Positions 27,135-36,188 of a stretch of 58,748 bases of DNA are shown here, one piece after another. Each line of letters opens with the position of its first letter. The stretch's first letter is position 1. The position numbers and the translations under genes were made by a program. Below the pieces are notes generated by a model that searched no databases, was not told where the DNA came from, and worked only from the letters and a program-made list of their open reading frames with translations. Source of the DNA: Nitrosopumilus sp. b1 (lineage in GTDB: Archaea; Thermoproteota; Nitrososphaeria; Nitrososphaerales; Nitrosopumilaceae); assembly GCF_014078545.1 (NCBI RefSeq), contig NZ_MU078717.1, positions 72,174 to 130,921 of the forward strand, in the 5' to 3' direction.

Positions 27135-27715
27135 AACCATTTGAAAAGATTTCAAGCATTGTAACTCCTCTTGACAAAGTAAATGTCGATACTGATCAAA
27201 TTATTCCAAAACAATTTCTCAAGTTGGTTCAAAAAACTGGGTTTGGAAAATACGTCTTTTACAACTGGAGATTCTCACAGGGTGAAAAACCAATTGACAC
27301 TTTTGTGTTAAATGAGAAAAAATACCAGGGCTCAAAAATTTTAGTTGCTGGAGATAACTTTGGTTGTGGTTCAAGCAGGGAACACGCAGTATGGGCTTTG
27401 CAGGATTATGGTTTTTCTGTAATTATAGCCCCTTCATTTGCTGATATTTTTTACAGCAACTGTTTCAAGAATGGAATTTTACCAATTCAATTAGAGCAAA
27501 AAATTGTTGAACAATTAATGAATGAGACATCTCCGATTCAAGTTGATCTTCAAAATCAATTAATCATAACAAATTCTGAAAAGATATCATTTGATATTGA
27601 TTCCTACAAGAAAAAGATACTCTTAGAAGGATTAGACGATATTGCATTAACCCTTCAATACGAGGATAAAATATCTGAATATGAGAAAAACTCTAAACTT
27701 TCATCTGTTTTATAA
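27131..27715 (+). CDS. leuD: Bacterial-type 3-isopropylmalate dehydratase small subunit
   Basis: Partner of the bacterial-type LeuC (194 aa), starting four bases inside its end. [17 protein letters not shown] opens the domain, [17 protein letters not shown] is the substrate loop, and [18 protein letters not shown] follows as in bacterial LeuD. Its 3' end overlaps the converging nucleotidyltransferase gene by 23 bases. Confidence 0.93.
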   Translation: MKPFEKISSIVTPLDKVNVDTDQIIPKQFLKLVQKTGFGKYVFYNWRFSQGEKPIDTFVLNEKKYQGSKILVAGDNFGCGSSREHAVWALQDYGFSVIIAPSFADIFYSNCFKNGILPIQLEQKIVEQLMNETSPIQVDLQNQLIITNSEKISFDIDSYKKKILLEGLDDIALTLQYEDKISEYEKNSKLSSVL

Positions 27716-28418
27716 TGCTGTTAATCATCTTTTGATTTCTTTCAACAAATACTGGTGACTCAACATCTGCCCACAAACAATTTCCAATATCAAAAGAGCT
27801 AGCCTTTCCATCTCTAGATAATTCCTGTAAAATATCAAATGAAAGATTAACATCCTTTTTCTTTGATTTTTCTTTAATCTTCCTTAGAATTGATTTTGAG
27901 ATAATATAGACTCCAAGACACTCTGACATCTGAAGATTCATCATTGGCTTTTCTACAAATTCTTGTATAATCCCGTCTTCTACTTTGGCAAATCCTGTCT
28001 CTTCTTTTCTACTGCTTCTTGTAGCAATGCATGCAAGACTCTTTTTTCTCTTAAACTGCTCCCACATCTCTTTGAGATTTATTGCACAAAGATTGTCTAC
28101 AAACCACAAAATGAATTCTGATTCCTTTATCTTTGATGATACATGCAGCAAGTCTCCTCCTGTTCCTGATTGGGAGTCCTGAACAAACGATAATTTTGAG
28201 CGAGTCTTTAGCTCTCCCAAATAATTTTGAACCTGTCCTCCTAATCCGTTATAATCTGAAACTATGATTATCTCACTGATGAATTTGTGTGAATCAAGAT
28301 ATTTCACAATATATTCAATCAGGGGTTTTGCATTAATTGGCGTCATTGCCTTTGGGAAATAATCTGTATAGGGTTTTCCCCTTGTACCTTTGCCACCAGC
28401 TAAAATTACTACTTTCAC
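27693..28418 (-). CDS. Sugar-phosphate nucleotidyltransferase
   Basis: Activates a sugar-1-phosphate to an NDP-sugar. The glycine-rich motif LAGGKGTRGKP is at residues 6-16, PKAMTPINAKPLIEYIV follows, and the metal-site segment is WFVDNLCAINL. At 241 aa it is a minimal catalytic domain without an acetyltransferase tail. Closest in type to RmlA/RfbF-like enzymes; the sugar is not readable. It ends two bases from uS9 on the same strand, so it may be the last gene of that operon. Confidence 0.85.
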   Translation of the reverse strand: MKVVILAGGKGTRGKPYTDYFPKAMTPINAKPLIEYIVKYLDSHKFISEIIIVSDYNGLGGQVQNYLGELKTRSKLSFVQDSQSGTGGDLLHVSSKIKESEFILWFVDNLCAINLKEMWEQFKRKKSLACIATRSSRKEETGFAKVEDGIIQEFVEKPMMNLQMSECLGVYIISKSILRKIKEKSKKKDVNLSFDILQELSRDGKASSFDIGNCLWADVESPVFVERNQKMINSIIKQMKV

Positions 28419-28420
28419 TT

Positions 28421-28870
28421 CTAACGATAAGATTTTTGTTTTCTTCTTCTAGCGCCAGGTCCACCAAACTTCTTTGGTTCCTTCATTCTGGCATCTCCAC
28501 TAATTAGATACTTGTCAAAATCTGCAATTCGTTTTCTAAGATCTTCACGAGTTGATTTTGGAAGTGGATGATCTTTTGGTTCTTTCTTTGATTTTGTCCA
28601 TCCAATTAACGCTCTTGAAATTCCTGTTGCAGTTGCACTTGCTTGACCCATGAATCCTCCGCCTCTAACTCTGACTGAAATGTCAACCTTTTTTCTCAAA
28701 TCTCCTGCAATCTCTAATGGTGCAAGAATAGCTTCTCTTGCTGTCTCTTGTGGAATCATTTCCACTGGAATGTTGTTGACTCTAACTCGTCCCACGCCTT
28801 TTGTGATGTGGACATGAGCACTGGATGTCTTTCTAGTTGCAAAATAAATTTCAGTTTTTGGTACGGTCAT
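28421..28870 (-). CDS. rps9: Small ribosomal subunit protein uS9
   Basis: 30S head protein whose C-terminal tail reaches the P-site tRNA. It has the KTSSAHVHITKGVGRVRVN start, a VRVRGGGFMGQASATATGISRAL core, and the conserved basic end (GGPGARRRKQKSYR). 149 aa. It overlaps uL13 by four bases in the archaeal order eL18-uL13-uS9. Confidence 0.96.
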   Translation of the reverse strand: MTVPKTEIYFATRKTSSAHVHITKGVGRVRVNNIPVEMIPQETAREAILAPLEIAGDLRKKVDISVRVRGGGFMGQASATATGISRALIGWTKSKKEPKDHPLPKSTREDLRKRIADFDKYLISGDARMKEPKKFGGPGARRRKQKSYR

Positions 28871-29322
28871 TCAGTCCACCCAATAGTTCTTCCGAGATTT
28901 GCCATAGTTGTATAGTTTGCTGATGCTCTTGTAATCATTGCTTTTTCAAATTTTATCTTCTCAAATGAGCCTAGTTCCTTTGGAGTTCCAATGTATGTTC
29001 TTAATCTCTTGTGAGCTTCTAATCCTGAAGTCTTTTTTCTTGGGAGCATTCCCCTGATCATTCTTGTAAGTATTGTATCTGGACGCCTAGGATGATATGG
29101 ACCATGTTTTGGATTTATGATACTTGCAATCTTTAAAAAATCTCGATATTCTTTGATGATGTTACTTCTACTACCGCTGATCATGATATTTTCACAATTT
29201 ACAATTGATACCCTGTTTCCCTGCAATAGAAGCTTTGCAACATTTGATGCTAATCTTCCAGCAATGTGATTAGTTGCATCCACTACGATTGGTCTGTCTG
29301 TCTTTACTACTTGATCAGCCAA
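28867..29322 (-). CDS. rpl13: Large ribosomal subunit protein uL13
   Basis: Early large-subunit assembly protein. VVDATNHIAGRLASNVAKLLL, PYHPRRPDTILTRMIRGMLPRKK and the C-terminal AMITRASANYTTM segments are typical. 151 aa. It overlaps eL18 by eight bases and uS9 by four, so the three are translationally coupled. Confidence 0.96.
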   Translation of the reverse strand: MADQVVKTDRPIVVDATNHIAGRLASNVAKLLLQGNRVSIVNCENIMISGSRSNIIKEYRDFLKIASIINPKHGPYHPRRPDTILTRMIRGMLPRKKTSGLEAHKRLRTYIGTPKELGSFEKIKFEKAMITRASANYTTMANLGRTIGWTE

Positions 29323-29686
29323 GCATGGTCACTCCTTTTCCAGTTGGATATTGCTTTATCATGTTTTCAAAATTAAGGATTTTTCCGCCAGACTCTAGAA
29401 TCTTTGTTGCTGCGGCATTTGATATTGAAAATGAGCAAAGTGTGATTTTATGAGACATGTTTCCAGTTCCTAATACCTTTCCTGGAACTACTACAACATC
29501 ATTGTCTTTGGTTAATTTATCGATCTTATTGACATTGATGTTTCTTCTTGCAACAGTTGGTTTTAGGGCCAATTCAGCTAATTTCTTCCAAATTGGGGCC
29601 TCGTGTTCTACTGAAGCCTTTTTGAGCTCTTTAGCCATTTGACGTACAACTATGTTTGACATGTGATAATGCGTTTTTCTGCCCAA
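29315..29686 (-). CDS. rpl18e: Large ribosomal subunit protein eL18
   Basis: Archaeal/eukaryotic-specific large-subunit protein (123 aa). NINVNKIDKLTKDNDVVVVPGKVLGTG and the MLG end fit the family. Second gene after Rpo3 in the conserved archaeal operon Rpo3-eL18-uL13-uS9. Confidence 0.95.
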   Translation of the reverse strand: MGRKTHYHMSNIVVRQMAKELKKASVEHEAPIWKKLAELALKPTVARRNINVNKIDKLTKDNDVVVVPGKVLGTGNMSHKITLCSFSISNAAATKILESGGKILNFENMIKQYPTGKGVTMLG

Positions 29687-29709
29687 ATATAATAGATATG
29701 CTTGTTTTA

Positions 29710-30336
29710 CTATGCTTTGAGTTGCTCAACTATGCCTTTGAACTCTGATAATCTGTGAGATAACTCCTCAACACCCGCAAGTACTATTTGTTCAGGTGCT
29801 AAGGCGCCAGTAGACTCTACTGTTAGGATTCTCTCATTTTCCTTGTTTGTCTCAATTAGCACTGATACATTTGAAGAGTTCCACTTTGCATGTTCAATTC
29901 CTCTTCCGAGTCGAGCATAAGCCTCAACCTTTATCTTTTGACCAGGAGCCAACGCTACAATTGGAATCTTATCGGAGATTGGTTTTACAAAATTATCTTC
30001 AGATGACATTTCCCCAGAAAGTACTGTTCTAGTCTCTGTTGAATCTCCTGAATCTAAAACTAACATTACTCTATTGGTAGAGTCATTTAGGTCAAGATCT
30101 GCCAAGTTTTTAAATTCATTCAAGTCGGTTTTTAATGGAATTAGTCCTAGTCTGTGAGCAAGACCCTCATCAGCAAGAACTGAGGTGTTTTCAACAATGT
30201 CAACTGTATCTATGGCAAAAACTGGAACTCCATTTAGGCAAATACGTCTTAATGCATTTGCATATTGAAGAGGAACATCTGTAAGCTTGATTGATATCTT
30301 TTCTTTATCTTTACTAATTACTTCTAAAGAAGGCAA
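29710..30336 (-). CDS. rpoD: RNA polymerase subunit Rpo3 (D)
   Basis: Alpha-like platform subunit of archaeal RNA polymerase. It has the RpoA-type VPLQYANALRRICLNGVPVFAIDTVDIVENTSVLADEGLAHRLG dimerisation segment. At 208 aa it lacks the ferredoxin-like 4Fe-4S insert that some archaeal D subunits carry, since the needed cysteines are absent. Start is TTG at 30336, confirmed by the family N terminus. The gene diverges from the SBDS gene. Confidence 0.95.
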   Translation of the reverse strand: MPSLEVISKDKEKISIKLTDVPLQYANALRRICLNGVPVFAIDTVDIVENTSVLADEGLAHRLGLIPLKTDLNEFKNLADLDLNDSTNRVMLVLDSGDSTETRTVLSGEMSSEDNFVKPISDKIPIVALAPGQKIKVEAYARLGRGIEHAKWNSSNVSVLIETNKENERILTVESTGALAPEQIVLAGVEELSHRLSEFKGIVEQLKA

Positions 30337-30423
30337 ATCTTACTCAAAAACTTCAAAGTCCAAATAAAAATCTAGCTAGTTTTATGTATAGATAAATACC
30401 GACTATGCATATTCAGATACACG

Positions 30424-31110
30424 ATGGTAGACGTAACTGTTGTAAGGTACTCATTTGAGGGCGAAAAGTTTGAAATTCTGGTGAAGCCGGATCCTGCCCT
30501 AGATTTTAAGCTTGGAAAAAAGAAGGATATCTCATCGGTATTGGTTTCTGATGAAATTTACACTGATTCTGGAAAAGGCACAAAACCCTCCACTGAAAAA
30601 TTACTCAAAGCTTTCAAAACTGAAGATGCTGCGATAATAGCCGAAAAAATCCTCACAAAAGGAGAACTAAACCTTACCACTGATCAGCGCAGAAAGATGA
30701 TTGAAGAAAAACGCAAACAAATTGTTGAGCATATTGCAAAAACATACGTTGATCCTCGCTCACATCTTCCTCATCCTCCACTTAGAATAGAACAAGCAAT
30801 GAAGGATGCAAGAATCTCAATAGATCCTCAAAAAAATTCTGATGAGCAGATCAAAGATATTGTAGAAAAATTACGTAGTGTCATTCCATTAAAATCTGAA
30901 AATTTGAAATTAGAAATTATTGTCCCTGCTCAATATGCAGCTCAATCATATTCTGTCTTAAAGTCAGTTGGTAGTTTGAAAAAAGAAGATTGGCTTGCAA
31001 ATGGCTCACTCAAAGCAATACTTGAAATACCGGCGGCAGCAAGGCCCAACGTGATAGATAGATTAGGCTCAATTACAAAGGGTACTGCTACAGTAGAGGT
31101 TCAATTATAA
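30424..31110 (+). CDS. sbds: Ribosome maturation protein SBDS
   Basis: Needed for release of the anti-association factor from new large subunits. Three domains fit: N-terminal FYSH domain (residues 1-85, RYSFEGEKFEILVKPD and GKGTKPSTEKLLKAF), the helical middle (DQRRKMIEEKRKQIVEHIAKTYVDP) and a C-terminal ferredoxin-like domain. 228 aa, normal. First gene of the archaeal exosome superoperon; its last base is the first base of rrp4. Confidence 0.95.
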   Translation: MVDVTVVRYSFEGEKFEILVKPDPALDFKLGKKKDISSVLVSDEIYTDSGKGTKPSTEKLLKAFKTEDAAIIAEKILTKGELNLTTDQRRKMIEEKRKQIVEHIAKTYVDPRSHLPHPPLRIEQAMKDARISIDPQKNSDEQIKDIVEKLRSVIPLKSENLKLEIIVPAQYAAQSYSVLKSVGSLKKEDWLANGSLKAILEIPAAARPNVIDRLGSITKGTATVEVQL

Positions 31111-31790
31111 TGGAAAATACAAAGCGAAAATACGTTATTCCTGGCGATGTAATCACTTCAGGACCATATCGACCAGATCAAAATGTTACACTTGAGGGAA
31201 AAAATATCGTAGCAACTACAATAGGAATTTCTGAAATCTATGATGACACTGTTAGGGTCATACCACTTACTGGAATGTATCTTCCAAAGATCAATGATCT
31301 AGTAATTGGCAAAGTAATTTCTCATACATCATTATCATGGGAGCTTGACATCAACTCCTGTTATGTGGGATTTTTACCAGCCCAGGATGTTTTTGGCAGA
31401 GACTTTTCTGCACATGCAGATGAATTAACTTCTAGACTTGACAAGGGTGATCTTGTTGCTGCTAGAATTGCAAATTTTGATAGAACCCGTGATCCATTAA
31501 TTACAATTGCAGACAGAGAACTTGGAAAAATTGATTCGGGAGAACTGATTGCAATCTCTGCAAGCAAAGTCCCAAGGTTAATTGGAAAAAGAGGTACCAT
31601 GATTCAAACAATAGAGATGGCTACTGGTGCTACTATTACAATTGGACAAAACGGTTGGGTTGTCGTAACCTGTGATGATCCCAATGGGTTATTAAAGGCC
31701 AAAAAAGCAATTCGAATGGTGGACGAACAAGCACATATTGCAAATCTCACTGATAAAGTGAAATCAATGCTAGAATCAAAAGGTGAATAA
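31110..31790 (+). CDS. rrp4: Exosome RNA-binding subunit Rrp4
   Basis: Cap subunit that feeds RNA into the archaeal exosome. An N-terminal domain (YVIPGDVITSG) is followed by an S1 domain (about 65-140) and a KH domain with PRLIGKRGTMIQTIEMATGA at about 155-175. 226 aa. Placed between SBDS and Rrp41 as in other archaea. Confidence 0.95.
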   Translation: MENTKRKYVIPGDVITSGPYRPDQNVTLEGKNIVATTIGISEIYDDTVRVIPLTGMYLPKINDLVIGKVISHTSLSWELDINSCYVGFLPAQDVFGRDFSAHADELTSRLDKGDLVAARIANFDRTRDPLITIADRELGKIDSGELIAISASKVPRLIGKRGTMIQTIEMATGATITIGQNGWVVVTCDDPNGLLKAKKAIRMVDEQAHIANLTDKVKSMLESKGE

Positions 31791-31792
31791 TT

Positions 31793-32527
31793 ATGGGTGG
31801 AAGAGATACTGAAGTAGTACTATTAGATGAAAATGGCATTCGTTGTGATGGAAGAAAGATTGACGAACCACGAAGAATTATGATAAAGGCTGGCGTTTTA
31901 AAAAATGCCAACGGTTCTGCTTACATTGAATTTGGAGATAACAAAATTTTGGCTGGTGTTTATGGACCAAGAGATGTACATCCAAAACACATGTCAAATA
32001 CTGATACAGGAATTTTAAGATGCAGATATCACATGCAGCCATTCTCTGTCACTGAGAGAAAAAACCCCGCACCTTCCAGAAGAGAAATCGAAATTTCCAA
32101 AGTCATCAAAGAGGCACTAGAGCCCGCAGTTATGTTAGATAAATTCCCAAGAACTGCAGTTGATGTATTCATTGAAGTATTACAAGCTGATGGAGGTTCA
32201 CGTTGTGCAGCATTAGATGCAGCATCTGTTGCATTAGCAGATGCAGGAATTCCTATGCGAGATATGGTTTCAGCATGTGCAGCTGGAAAGGTTGCTGATA
32301 CTATAGTTTTAGATGTAAATAATGAAGAGGATCAAGCAGGTCAAGCAGATATGCCAGTAGGCTATATGCCAAATCTAGAAAAAATCACTCTTTTACAACT
32401 TGATGGTGTACTAACTCCAGAAGAATACAAAAAATGTGTTCAAACTGGAATTGATGGTTGCAAGCTAGTTTACGAAATTCAGAAAAAAGCTTTAACTGAC
32501 AAATATTTTGCTGGGGGAAATGAATAA
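31793..32527 (+). CDS. rrp41: Exosome catalytic subunit Rrp41
   Basis: RNase PH-type phosphorolytic subunit of the exosome ring. Residues DENGIRCDGRKIDEPR, YGPRDVHPKHM, RREIEISKVIKEAL and the QADGGSRCAALDAASVAL active-site segment match Rrp41; the DxxDQAGQADM-like acidic stretch (about 177-187) carries the expected catalytic acids. 244 aa. Its stop is shared with the start of rrp42. Confidence 0.96.
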   Translation: MGGRDTEVVLLDENGIRCDGRKIDEPRRIMIKAGVLKNANGSAYIEFGDNKILAGVYGPRDVHPKHMSNTDTGILRCRYHMQPFSVTERKNPAPSRREIEISKVIKEALEPAVMLDKFPRTAVDVFIEVLQADGGSRCAALDAASVALADAGIPMRDMVSACAAGKVADTIVLDVNNEEDQAGQADMPVGYMPNLEKITLLQLDGVLTPEEYKKCVQTGIDGCKLVYEIQKKALTDKYFAGGNE

Positions 32528-33345
32528 TGGGACATGCTTCTATCATTGATGATCTAAAAAAGAAATCTATTTTGGAATTACTTGAACAAGGAAAAAGAAT
32601 TGATGGACGTTCACTTGATGAAGTTCGACCACTAGATATCGAAATAGGAGCAATTCCAAAAGCAAACGGTTCTGCAAGAGTAAGATTAGGTGATACTGAA
32701 GTTATTTCTGGTGTAAAAATTCAACCTGATAGACCTTTTCCTGATATGGGAGATAAAGGAATTTTCATTTGTACTGCTGAAGTTTTACCAGTAGCACATC
32801 CCTCTGTTGAAACAGGTCCACCAAATGAAGATGTAATTGAACTTGCAAGAGTTGTAGATAGAGGAATCAGAGAAAGCCACATGATTGATTTGTCTCAACT
32901 AGTTATTGAGAAAGATAAATCTGTAGTTGGCGTATTTGCAGATAACAGTGTAATTGATTATGCCGGCAATCTCTTTGATGCATGCTCTTATGCAACAACT
33001 GCTGCATTACTGTCTAGTAAGACTCCGAAATGGGAGATGCAAAATGATTCACCAAAACTTGTAGAAGGGGCAGAATCTGATGTACCAATAACTACCATTC
33101 CAGTTTCAGTTACTATGGCTAAAATTGGTGATTATATCGTAGTAGACCCAAACGCTGATGAGTGGGATTGCATGGATGCTAGAATCACAATTACTACAGA
33201 CTCTGATGGAAACATCTGTGCACTCCAAAAAGGAGGTCATGATGGATTTAGGCATGAGGAGCTCATTAAATGTGGAGAATTATCTGTCTCAATCGGTAAA
33301 AAAATAAGAGAAACTCTTAAACAAGCAAAACAAGGCAGACAATAA
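32527..33345 (+). CDS. rrp42: Exosome structural subunit Rrp42
   Basis: Non-catalytic RNase PH-fold partner that forms the hexameric ring with Rrp41. It has LLEQGKRIDGRSLDEVRPL, GAIPKANGSARVRLGDTEV and VDPNADEWDCMDARITI, all typical. 272 aa, the longer of the two ring subunits as expected. Followed after one base by eL43. Confidence 0.96.
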   Translation: MGHASIIDDLKKKSILELLEQGKRIDGRSLDEVRPLDIEIGAIPKANGSARVRLGDTEVISGVKIQPDRPFPDMGDKGIFICTAEVLPVAHPSVETGPPNEDVIELARVVDRGIRESHMIDLSQLVIEKDKSVVGVFADNSVIDYAGNLFDACSYATTAALLSSKTPKWEMQNDSPKLVEGAESDVPITTIPVSVTMAKIGDYIVVDPNADEWDCMDARITITTDSDGNICALQKGGHDGFRHEELIKCGELSVSIGKKIRETLKQAKQGRQ

Positions 33346-33346
33346 A

Positions 33347-33556
33347 ATGGCCAAAAAGAAATCAATGAAAGGGTTAGGTGCTCGATATGGAATCAAGCCA
33401 AGAAAACAATACACCCAAGTTCACTTGATGCTTAAAGAAAAAAGAACCTGTCCTGACTGTGGTTCAAAAAAGCTCAGCAGAGAAGCCGTTGGCATCTGGA
33501 AATGCCAGAAATGTGGTTTTAAAATTGCTGGAACAGCATACGATGTCAAACTTTAA
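33347..33556 (+). CDS. rpl37ae: Large ribosomal subunit protein eL43 (L37Ae)
   Basis: A 69-aa zinc-ribbon ribosomal protein. Ligands are CPDCGSKKL and CQKCGF (C-x2-C ... C-x2-C), preceded by the basic GARYGIKPRKQ stretch. Its end overlaps the Pcc1 start. Confidence 0.94.
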   Translation: MAKKKSMKGLGARYGIKPRKQYTQVHLMLKEKRTCPDCGSKKLSREAVGIWKCQKCGFKIAGTAYDVKL

Positions 33557-33785
33557 TGCAAAAATTACTATCAATGCCAAAGAAAAAACAAAAGCAATCT
33601 TTGATGCAATATATATCGATAACAAGTTTTATCCTGAAAATCCTACAAAAACAGAAATGAAGTTAAATAAAGAAATTTCAATTCTTATAGAATCAGACCA
33701 ACTCCCACATTTGCGTGCAAATCTTAACTCCACACTTAGATTGATTCAGGCAAGCTACAACACTATTGAATCGGTAAAGATATAA
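33543..33785 (+). CDS. pcc1: KEOPS complex subunit Pcc1
   Basis: An 80-aa protein, ATG 33543 inside the end of eL43 (14-bp overlap). It shows the Pcc1 layout: two strands with FDAIYIDN, a middle KEISILIESDQLPHLRANLNSTLRLIQASYNTI helix and a short final strand. Pcc1 dimers scaffold the KEOPS complex that makes the t6A modification of tRNA. A longer frame beginning at 33459 would be an artefact of the overlap. Confidence 0.85.
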   Translation: MSNFNAKITINAKEKTKAIFDAIYIDNKFYPENPTKTEMKLNKEISILIESDQLPHLRANLNSTLRLIQASYNTIESVKI

Positions 33786-33810
33786 GAAAACATGGAATGT
33801 AGATGTTAAG

Positions 33811-34212
33811 ATGTCTTCAGGTCAACAAATGCCTCCATGGTTACAAGAGCAATTAATGAAGATGCAACAATCTCAACAAAATTTACAATCAATCATGGCA
33901 CAAAAACAACAATTAGACATGGAAATTGCTGAAACCGACAAGGCCCTAGAAGAATTAAAAAAAGTAAGTGATGATGACACTGTTTACAAACATGCAGGCT
34001 CAATTCTTATAAAATCAGTCAAAAAGGATTTGATTTCAGAACTAGAAGAGAAAAAAGAGCTTGCAAACACTAGAACTACTGTACTAGCTAAACAAAGAAC
34101 TAGAATTGAAGAAAGTCTAAAAGAACAGGAAGCAAAGATTACTGAAATGATGAAGGGCGGTCAATCCGGTACAAAGCCTCAACCTTCAAGTAAACCTCAA
34201 GACTCCAAATAA
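33811..34212 (+). CDS. pfdB: Prefoldin beta subunit
   Basis: Subunit of the jellyfish-shaped chaperone holding unfolded proteins. Two long coiled-coil helices (about 10-55 and 80-118) flank a beta hairpin (DTVYKHAGSILIKSVKKDLI). 133 aa, slightly longer than the usual 115-120 because of a Lys/Pro/Ser tail. Follows Pcc1 in the conserved order. Confidence 0.93.
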   Translation: MSSGQQMPPWLQEQLMKMQQSQQNLQSIMAQKQQLDMEIAETDKALEELKKVSDDDTVYKHAGSILIKSVKKDLISELEEKKELANTRTTVLAKQRTRIEESLKEQEAKITEMMKGGQSGTKPQPSSKPQDSK

Positions 34213-34242
34213 GATATTAACAAATTAACCAAAACCAATTTT

Positions 34243-34929
34243 GTGAATCTATCCAATTTACGTATTGTAGTTGATGAACGAGAACGCAAAAGTGGCATTC
34301 CTGATCTGTTAAAACAAGTAGGAATCAACACTGAAATCAAAACCTTACCAATTGGTGATTATATTGTTGCACCAGAAACAGTTGTAGAGAGAAAAAGCCT
34401 CCATGATTTACTATCATCTGTCTTTGATGGTAGATTATTTGATCAATGCAGCCGACTAAAAGAGCATTTCCAGTTTCCAGTGATTCTCATGGAGGGAAAT
34501 CTTGATGAGATTGATGAAATAACTGATAACCCATTGATATTTTATGGTGCAGTATCTAGTGTCGCACTAGATTTTAAAATTCCAATTATCCCTACTCCTA
34601 GTGCAACTCATACGGTGAAATTGCTAATCTCAATGTGTTCTCGAAAAGATGCAACAAAGGGACCATTTCTTAAAAAAATAAAAAAATCAAATGATACCCA
34701 GAGACAACAACTTTCTGCTTTGTGCAGCTTACCTGGTGTTGGAGAGAAACTTGCAATCAGAATGCTTGAAAAATTTGGAACTCCACTTAGAGTCTTTAAT
34801 GCAACGACAGCAGATCTCTCAAAGGTTGAAGGATTGGGTGATTCAAGAGCAAAGAAGATTAAAAAAATGTTAGAAACTCAAAGTAATCATATCAAATCTT
34901 CAAATCAAAAAACCTTACACGACTCTTAA
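34243..34929 (+). CDS. xpf: XPF/ERCC4-type structure-specific nuclease (short form)
   Basis: Cuts branched DNA, usually with the sliding clamp PCNA. The nuclease motifs are DERERKSGIPDLL (residues 10-22), GDYIVAPETVVERKSLHDL (GDY...V.ERK...D) and DGRLFDQ. A tandem helix-hairpin-helix domain lies at about 160-205 (LPGVGEKLAIRML and VEGLGDSRAKKI). No helicase domain: this is the short crenarchaeal/thaumarchaeal form. Start GTG 34243. A C-terminal PCNA-binding box is not obvious. Confidence 0.92.
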   Translation: MNLSNLRIVVDERERKSGIPDLLKQVGINTEIKTLPIGDYIVAPETVVERKSLHDLLSSVFDGRLFDQCSRLKEHFQFPVILMEGNLDEIDEITDNPLIFYGAVSSVALDFKIPIIPTPSATHTVKLLISMCSRKDATKGPFLKKIKKSNDTQRQQLSALCSLPGVGEKLAIRMLEKFGTPLRVFNATTADLSKVEGLGDSRAKKIKKMLETQSNHIKSSNQKTLHDS

Positions 34930-34964
34930 CATAGTATTAAATAATTATCAAATTTTTTTATCGT

Positions 34965-35723
34965 GTGCTAGTTTCACCACAATGGCTAAAAGATCACATT
35001 GATGATTCTGAACTAATAATTCTTGATACCCGACCAAAAGTCTCTTTCATGTATGGTCATATACCGAACTCACAGTCATTGACAATCGAGCAGGTAATAA
35101 AATTTGATCAAAATGGTTCACACCTTGTTGCAGATGAAAAAAACATTGTAGAAATTTTTAGCTCATTAGGAGTTGATGAATCAAAAACAGTTGTACTGTG
35201 TGGAGAATATATGGATCCTTCTGTTGCAAGAATAGCTTGGACATTTCTATACTTTGGCCATGAAAAAACCAAAATTTTGGATCATGGAATTAACACTCTT
35301 CCACAATTTGGTATTGATCTTACAAGAAAGTCATACAATGTAACTCCTTCAAAATTTTCTTCAAAGGTAAATCATCATTTACAAATTGATGCCGATGACA
35401 TCTTGACAAATTTGGAAAAGATTGTATTGTTGGATGCTAGATCACCTCAAGAATTCATGGGTGGACATTTGCCAAATGCCATATTGATTCCATTTACTGA
35501 TGGGTTAGGAACAAACGGTAAGATGTTCTCTGATAAAGAAAATCTCGAAAAACTATTCCTAGAAAGAAAAATTCCAAAGGATAAAGAAATTATTTGTTAT
35601 TGTATGCATGGACATAGGGCATCAAGCCTATTTTATCAATTAAGAATTGCCGGATATGAGAAAGTCAAAGTATATGATGGCTCATTCGTTGACTGGAATG
35701 GAAGGAGGCTTGCCCTTGATTAG
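34965..35723 (+). CDS. Two-domain rhodanese (sulfurtransferase)
   Basis: 252 aa with two rhodanese domains (about 1-120 and 140-252). The active-site loop is in the second, CMHGHR with the reactive Cys at about 213; the first domain is inactive, as is usual. DTRP...GHIPNS and DARSPQEFMGGHLPNA are domain signatures. Start is a GTG at 34965 (another GTG at 34963 is out of frame). It overlaps the converging Nob1 gene by 42 bases, an unusually long overlap for this window. Confidence 0.9.
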   Translation: MLVSPQWLKDHIDDSELIILDTRPKVSFMYGHIPNSQSLTIEQVIKFDQNGSHLVADEKNIVEIFSSLGVDESKTVVLCGEYMDPSVARIAWTFLYFGHEKTKILDHGINTLPQFGIDLTRKSYNVTPSKFSSKVNHHLQIDADDILTNLEKIVLLDARSPQEFMGGHLPNAILIPFTDGLGTNGKMFSDKENLEKLFLERKIPKDKEIICYCMHGHRASSLFYQLRIAGYEKVKVYDGSFVDWNGRRLALD

Positions 35724-36188
35724 CTTCCTCTTCAATGGATTGCCACACTGTGGACACTCTACTCCTTTCTGAAAACTCTTTTCACATCCTGAACAATAAT
35801 GAATCCATTTTCCCACATCTTTTATTCCAGAAGTCATAATTGGGGAAACCTTCACCCCAAGATTTTCAGAAACATTTGAAATTGCATAATCATCTGTGAT
35901 TAGCTCTCCTTTCAATTCATAACATAATGCTAGAACCGAGATGTCTTGTTTAGATAACTGCTGAAGATCTCCTGTTTCTTTTGCTTTTTTTAGAATAAAG
36001 TCTAATGTATTTTTTTCAGGATCTCTAATCTGTAATCTACCTGTCTCTAACAGAGTTCCTAAAGCATCTTGATTTTGTTTTATGTGTTTAATTTCATCAT
36101 ACACCAATGTAGTGGTATGACATGCATCTAATGTGCCAAATGGAATGCCGGCGTAAAACGCGCTGGCGTCTACAATTTTAAAATCCAA
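35682..36188 (-). CDS. nob1: Nob1-like rRNA-processing endonuclease
   Basis: PIN-domain nuclease that makes the mature 3' end of 16S rRNA. The first catalytic Asp is in MDFKIVDASAF (residue 7); further acids are in LVYDEI and ITDDYAI. A C-terminal zinc ribbon (YCSGCEKSF...CPQCG) is the Nob1 signature that separates it from VapC toxins. 168 aa. It overlaps NAD kinase upstream by 11 bases. Confidence 0.92.
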   Translation of the reverse strand: MDFKIVDASAFYAGIPFGTLDACHTTTLVYDEIKHIKQNQDALGTLLETGRLQIRDPEKNTLDFILKKAKETGDLQQLSKQDISVLALCYELKGELITDDYAISNVSENLGVKVSPIMTSGIKDVGKWIHYCSGCEKSFQKGVECPQCGNPLKRKLIKGKPPSIPVNE

